From Candidatus Heimdallarchaeota archaeon (GTDB lineage: Archaea > Asgardarchaeota > Heimdallarchaeia > JABLTI01), in the NCBI GenBank assembly GCA_030667035.1, contig DAOUWQ010000049.1, forward strand, positions 1-7,815: a stretch of DNA of 7,815 nucleotides, read 5' to 3'. The notes under the pieces are model-generated. The model saw only the letters and a program-made list of their open reading frames with translations, searched no databases and was not told where the DNA came from. Positions 4,985 to 7,815 of this stretch are shown here, one piece after another (the first letter of the stretch is position 1; each line of letters starts with the position of its first letter). Made by a program: the position numbers and the translations under genes.

Positions 4985-6535
4985 TTAGTCTTTAATTTGG
5001 TGTATCACATCAAGAATTGTTCCATCACGATGTTCGATTATCGCTACAACTCTATCTTCAAATGGTATTGAATCTGGAGCTCCACCTACTAAATTATAAG
5101 CAATATCACGAAGCTCTTCAATTGTCATAAAATTAATACCTGTCGATTTTACTAATTTACGATAATATTCACTCTTTGGATTGACTGCAACGCCATAATC
5201 AGTTACTACCACATCTATATTCATCCCAGGAGCAGTAACAGTTGTAACACGATCAATAACTACTGGATTGCGACCTCGCAAGAGAGGTAAAGCAACGATT
5301 GATAATTTAGCTCCTTCAGAAGTGTCTTGATGTCCACCGATACCGTGTAAAATTCGTCCGTCAGATTCAGTAACAACATTGACATTAAAGTCAATATCAA
5401 CTTCAGTAGCACCTAAAACAACTGTATCAAGAACATTAACTGCTGCACCACTGCTGTGAATATTAGCATATTGTGAAGCACCTATTCCAATATGGTTTGG
5501 GTTATTCTTTAATGATTGAATAGCTACTTTATCGAAAGCTTGCACATCCAATATACGAGTAAACAAACCAGATTCTAGCATTTCAACAAGAGCAGAAGTG
5601 GATCCACCCATCCCAAAAGAACCTTTGATATCTAATTCCTTCATTCGTTCACTTAGGAATTTTGTTACTGCTAAAGTGATACCTCCAGCACCACTTTGAA
5701 ATGAAAACCGATCTTTTAGTAAACCAGATGCTTCGATAACTTTGACGCAAGTTTTAGCAATACCTAATCGAATAGGGTCTCGAGTGATTCTTGTTGTTCC
5801 GGAAACAATTCCATCAGGATCACCGATTGGTTCTTTTATTTCGACAACATAATCAACATGATTTTGGTTGATACTAATATGATTACAAGGAAATGGTACG
5901 AGATTATTCGTAACTGCAATGACCAAATCAGCAAATTGTGCATCTGGAACCAAATAACCTAGTGGGCCACAAGCTTGATCGCCATCAACACCATTTAGAT
6001 TACCAAATTCATCTGCTGTTGGGGCACCAATAAAGGTAACATCTATCTTGCAATCTCCATCCTCTATTGAACGAGCTCTTCCACCATGAGATCGAACTGT
6101 AAGAATACCTTTCAGCTTTCCACGAGAAATAGCATCACCAACAGGACCGGTTACACCACAACTGATGTTTGTTATTGTTCCATCTTCTAGATATTTTACT
6201 AAGGGAGCATGCACTGGATGTATAGACGAAGGAGCCAAAGTGATATTCTTTATTCCTTTTTCAGCTATCTTCTTAATGACCAAATTCATTAAATTGTCCC
6301 CACCTCTAAAATGATGGTGAAAACTGATAGTCATTCCGTCTTTTAATTCTGATTTTTCAATTGCTTCATCAATTGAATGCAAAAGCTTTGTTTCACCTGG
6401 CAACCTTCTTCTTATTCTTGAGGCTGCTTTATGAGTTGGCATAGTATATTTACCTAACCCCATAAAAGGTTGAAGTTTGCGTCCATTGATTTTCTTTGGA
6501 ATTTTTCTTCCAACAATATTTTCAACAAAGTCCAT
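4985..6535 (-). CDS. citF: Citrate lyase alpha subunit (citrate CoA-transferase)
   Basis: CitF exchanges the acetyl group on holo-CitD for citrate, forming citryl-ACP and releasing acetate. The 516-residue length is normal for the family. Recognisable blocks are PGETKLLHSIDEAIEKS (46-62), SFHHHFRGGD (71-80), HPVHAPLVKYLEDG, CGPLGYLVPDAQFADLV, the nearly invariant IGDPDGIVSGTTRITRDP, GSFGMGGSTSALVEMLESGLF, FNVNVVTESDG and GGHQDTSEGAK (400-410, usually GGHSDTAAGAK in bacterial homologues I can recall), then DRVTTVTAPG and VTDYGVAVNP. It starts at ATG 6535 with GAGGGG 7 nt upstream and lies 17 nt after citE, so it is clearly co-transcribed with it. No frameshift or missing block is seen. Confidence 0.97.
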   Translation of the reverse strand: MDFVENIVGRKIPKKINGRKLQPFMGLGKYTMPTHKAASRIRRRLPGETKLLHSIDEAIEKSELKDGMTISFHHHFRGGDNLMNLVIKKIAEKGIKNITLAPSSIHPVHAPLVKYLEDGTITNISCGVTGPVGDAISRGKLKGILTVRSHGGRARSIEDGDCKIDVTFIGAPTADEFGNLNGVDGDQACGPLGYLVPDAQFADLVIAVTNNLVPFPCNHISINQNHVDYVVEIKEPIGDPDGIVSGTTRITRDPIRLGIAKTCVKVIEASGLLKDRFSFQSGAGGITLAVTKFLSERMKELDIKGSFGMGGSTSALVEMLESGLFTRILDVQAFDKVAIQSLKNNPNHIGIGASQYANIHSSGAAVNVLDTVVLGATEVDIDFNVNVVTESDGRILHGIGGHQDTSEGAKLSIVALPLLRGRNPVVIDRVTTVTAPGMNIDVVVTDYGVAVNPKSEYYRKLVKSTGINFMTIEELRDIAYNLVGGAPDSIPFEDRVVAIIEHRDGTILDVIHQIKD

Positions 6536-6552
6536 AATTTTTCCCCTCGAAA

Positions 6553-7470
6553 TTATCTCTTTCTCCCTGCTTCAGCTCGTTTCAAGATCCTTTCGGATCT
6601 CTTTACAACGGGAACATCAATCATTCTATTATCCACACAGATAACACCTACACCTTCCTTTTGAGCTAATTGATATGCTTCAACAATTCGTTCTGCTCTT
6701 TCTATTTGTTCTTCAGTGGGCATAAATGATTTATGAATTGGTTCAATTTGACTCGGGTGAACACATGCTTTTCCGTCATATCCTAATCGCACTATTTTCT
6801 TTGTTTGAAGTATTAAACCAACTTTGTCTCTAATATTAGTGAATACTGTATCATATACTTGAACACCTGCACCGCGTGCTGCAATAAGCAACTTTGAACG
6901 GATGTATAACAATTCTTCACCCTCGACTGTTCGTTCTGCACCAATATCTGCAGTTAAATCTTCACCACCGGGGCTTATTCCAACAATCCTGTCTGTAGCT
7001 AAAGCAATTTGTTCTGCTTGTAAAACACCCATAGCAGATTCGATTATTGGCATTAGTTTTATTGTACCAATTGGCATACCATTTCTTTCTTCGATGGTGG
7101 CTATTTTATCACAAATTTGCAGTAATTGACTATGTGTTTCTGCTTTAGGTAAAACAATTGCATATGGTTTCGTAGGGATGATTTCAGCTAAATCATCTTC
7201 AAAAAAATCTGTGCCTAAGGCATTAATTCTTACAGTAACTTCTGTATCACCAAAATCCAGCGATTTGAGAGCATTACGAACTAATATCCTTGCTGAATCT
7301 TTCTGATTTACAGCAACACCGTCTTCCAAATCGAATATTACTTGATCTGCTCCAAAGAGAGGAGCGTTACGAATCATAGCAGGATTATTACCAGGAATGT
7401 AAAGGCGAGTCCTTCGTATTTTAGTAACATCTTCAATTGTTCGTTTAACAATTTTAACATCCTTTGACAT
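6553..7470 (-). CDS. citE: Citrate lyase beta subunit (citryl-CoA/citryl-ACP lyase)
   Basis: CitE cleaves citryl-ACP to oxaloacetate and regenerates acetyl-ACP, using a divalent metal in a TIM-barrel of the HpcH/CitE family. At 305 residues it is slightly long because of an N-terminal extension of about 18 residues. Conserved pieces are RTRLYIPGNNP (20-30), FDLEDGV (46-52), RINALGTDFFEDDL (81-94, with the substrate Arg81), LPKAE (107-111), LMPIIES with Glu144, GISPGGEDLTADIGAERT (164-181, with Glu170/Asp171 as metal-ligand candidates) and GYDGKACVHPSQI. Stand-alone CitE-like proteins exist with other substrates, but citD and citF beside it identify this one. It starts 2 nt after citD, and its strong AAGGAGG site (7478-7484) lies over the citD end. 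Confidence 0.96.
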   Translation of the reverse strand: MSKDVKIVKRTIEDVTKIRRTRLYIPGNNPAMIRNAPLFGADQVIFDLEDGVAVNQKDSARILVRNALKSLDFGDTEVTVRINALGTDFFEDDLAEIIPTKPYAIVLPKAETHSQLLQICDKIATIEERNGMPIGTIKLMPIIESAMGVLQAEQIALATDRIVGISPGGEDLTADIGAERTVEGEELLYIRSKLLIAARGAGVQVYDTVFTNIRDKVGLILQTKKIVRLGYDGKACVHPSQIEPIHKSFMPTEEQIERAERIVEAYQLAQKEGVGVICVDNRMIDVPVVKRSERILKRAEAGRKR

Positions 7471-7472
7471 TC

Positions 7473-7751
7473 TTACGCCTCCTTGTGAATAGCTCGTTTT
7501 ATTGCAGTTTCTGTTCGAGCTTTAATTGTGAATCCCAATGCTCCTTTATCAATTGCTTGAATAGTAACATCTTCTATTTCAAAATCCTTTATTACAGATT
7601 CAATTTCTTGGTGAATTTTTTTTCCGTATTGGACTGCAGAAGGTGAATCTAAATTTATTATTATACCTGTACCAGCTTTCCCTTTTTTTACTGTAATCAA
7701 AATATCTTGTGATTCAAGAGATCCTGCTTGTGCTGTACGTAGAATTTTCAT
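7473..7751 (-). CDS. citD: Citrate lyase gamma subunit (acyl carrier protein)
   Basis: CitD carries the covalently bound phosphoribosyl-dephospho-CoA arm on which acetyl and citryl groups shuttle between CitF and CitE. The 92-residue protein begins MKILRTAQAGSLESQDI, and Ser14 aligns with the serine that carries the prosthetic group in enterobacterial CitD (AGTLES-D context). DKGALGFTIKARTETAIKRA near the C-terminus is also typical. It starts at ATG 7751 with AGGAG 9 nt upstream. It is the first citrate lyase gene visible in the unit. The 64 nt before it are AT-rich with no gene, so citC is not directly adjacent as it is in E. coli. Confidence 0.95.
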   Translation of the reverse strand: MKILRTAQAGSLESQDILITVKKGKAGTGIIINLDSPSAVQYGKKIHQEIESVIKDFEIEDVTIQAIDKGALGFTIKARTETAIKRAIHKEA

Positions 7752-7765
7752 TATGGTTATCTCCT

Positions 7766-7815
7766 AACGACTTTCTGAGCAAACTATTTTTTGTTTTTTT
7801 TATTAATTAATTAAA
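7766..7815 (-). promoter_or_regulatory. AT-rich upstream region of citD, probable promoter area
   Basis: Read on the minus strand, TTAATTAATTAATAAAA followed by A-rich sequence precedes the citD ribosome site. It is the likely 5' region of the citDEF transcript, but no single box stands out, and the sequence ends here. Confidence 0.3.

Noticed and set aside
7464..7646. Plus-strand open frame opposite citD
   Set aside because: It is rich in Phe, Cys and Ser as expected from the complement of a real coding frame, and it lies fully within well-supported citD.
7785..7815. AT-rich right end as a replication origin or attachment site
   Set aside because: There are no iterons, direct repeats or neighbouring replication or integrase genes. 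It fits an ordinary promoter upstream region cut by the window edge.

Overview
The window is AT-rich, tightly packed DNA from an anaerobe. It holds two functional blocks: a metal-cofactor locus (about 1-3423) and a citrate lyase locus (4376-7751). An uncharacterised gene (3559-4335) lies between them. An archaeon is favoured. The 5' regions carry TATA-type boxes with suitable spacing to the start codons, transcript ends fall on plain T-runs, and the unknown protein begins with a winged-helix-like domain of a kind I associate with low-GC archaea, possibly Asgard. There is no rRNA or other direct taxonomic marker. The Shine-Dalgarno sites would also suit a low-GC bacterium such as a clostridium, so the assignment is tentative.

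Metal-cofactor locus. Five minus-strand genes run from about 2946 leftwards: a DUF5320-like Gly/Arg-rich coiled-coil protein, two paralogous NifX/NafY-type cofactor-binding proteins, and two MinD/Mrp-type P-loop ATPases that each carry an inserted two-[4Fe-4S] ferredoxin. The last ATPase runs off the left edge. A DUF134 helix-turn-helix regulator is transcribed divergently (3076-3423). The set resembles the orange-protein (ORP) gene cluster of Desulfovibrio, whose NifX-fold protein binds a Mo-Cu-S cluster and whose ATPases carry ferredoxin inserts. The divergent region (2947-3075) holds two opposed TATA-like boxes and two similar 22-bp imperfect palindromes with centres 42 bp apart. These are good candidates for operators of the DUF134 protein.

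Middle. The 258-residue protein at 3559-4335 (plus strand) has no family I recognise. Its 3' end faces the end of citX.

Citrate lyase locus. On the minus strand, from right to left, are citD (acyl carrier protein), citE (citryl-CoA lyase beta chain), citF (citrate CoA-transferase alpha chain), a hairpin with a T-rich tail, and citX (prosthetic-group transferase). The order matches the D-E-F-X part of the enterobacterial citCDEFXG operon. The ligase gene citC, the citG gene and a citrate transporter are not in the window. Together the products would make holo-citrate lyase, which splits citrate to acetate and oxaloacetate.

No stretch over 300 bases lacks a gene. I saw no tRNA, rRNA, CRISPR array, insertion sequence or attachment site.
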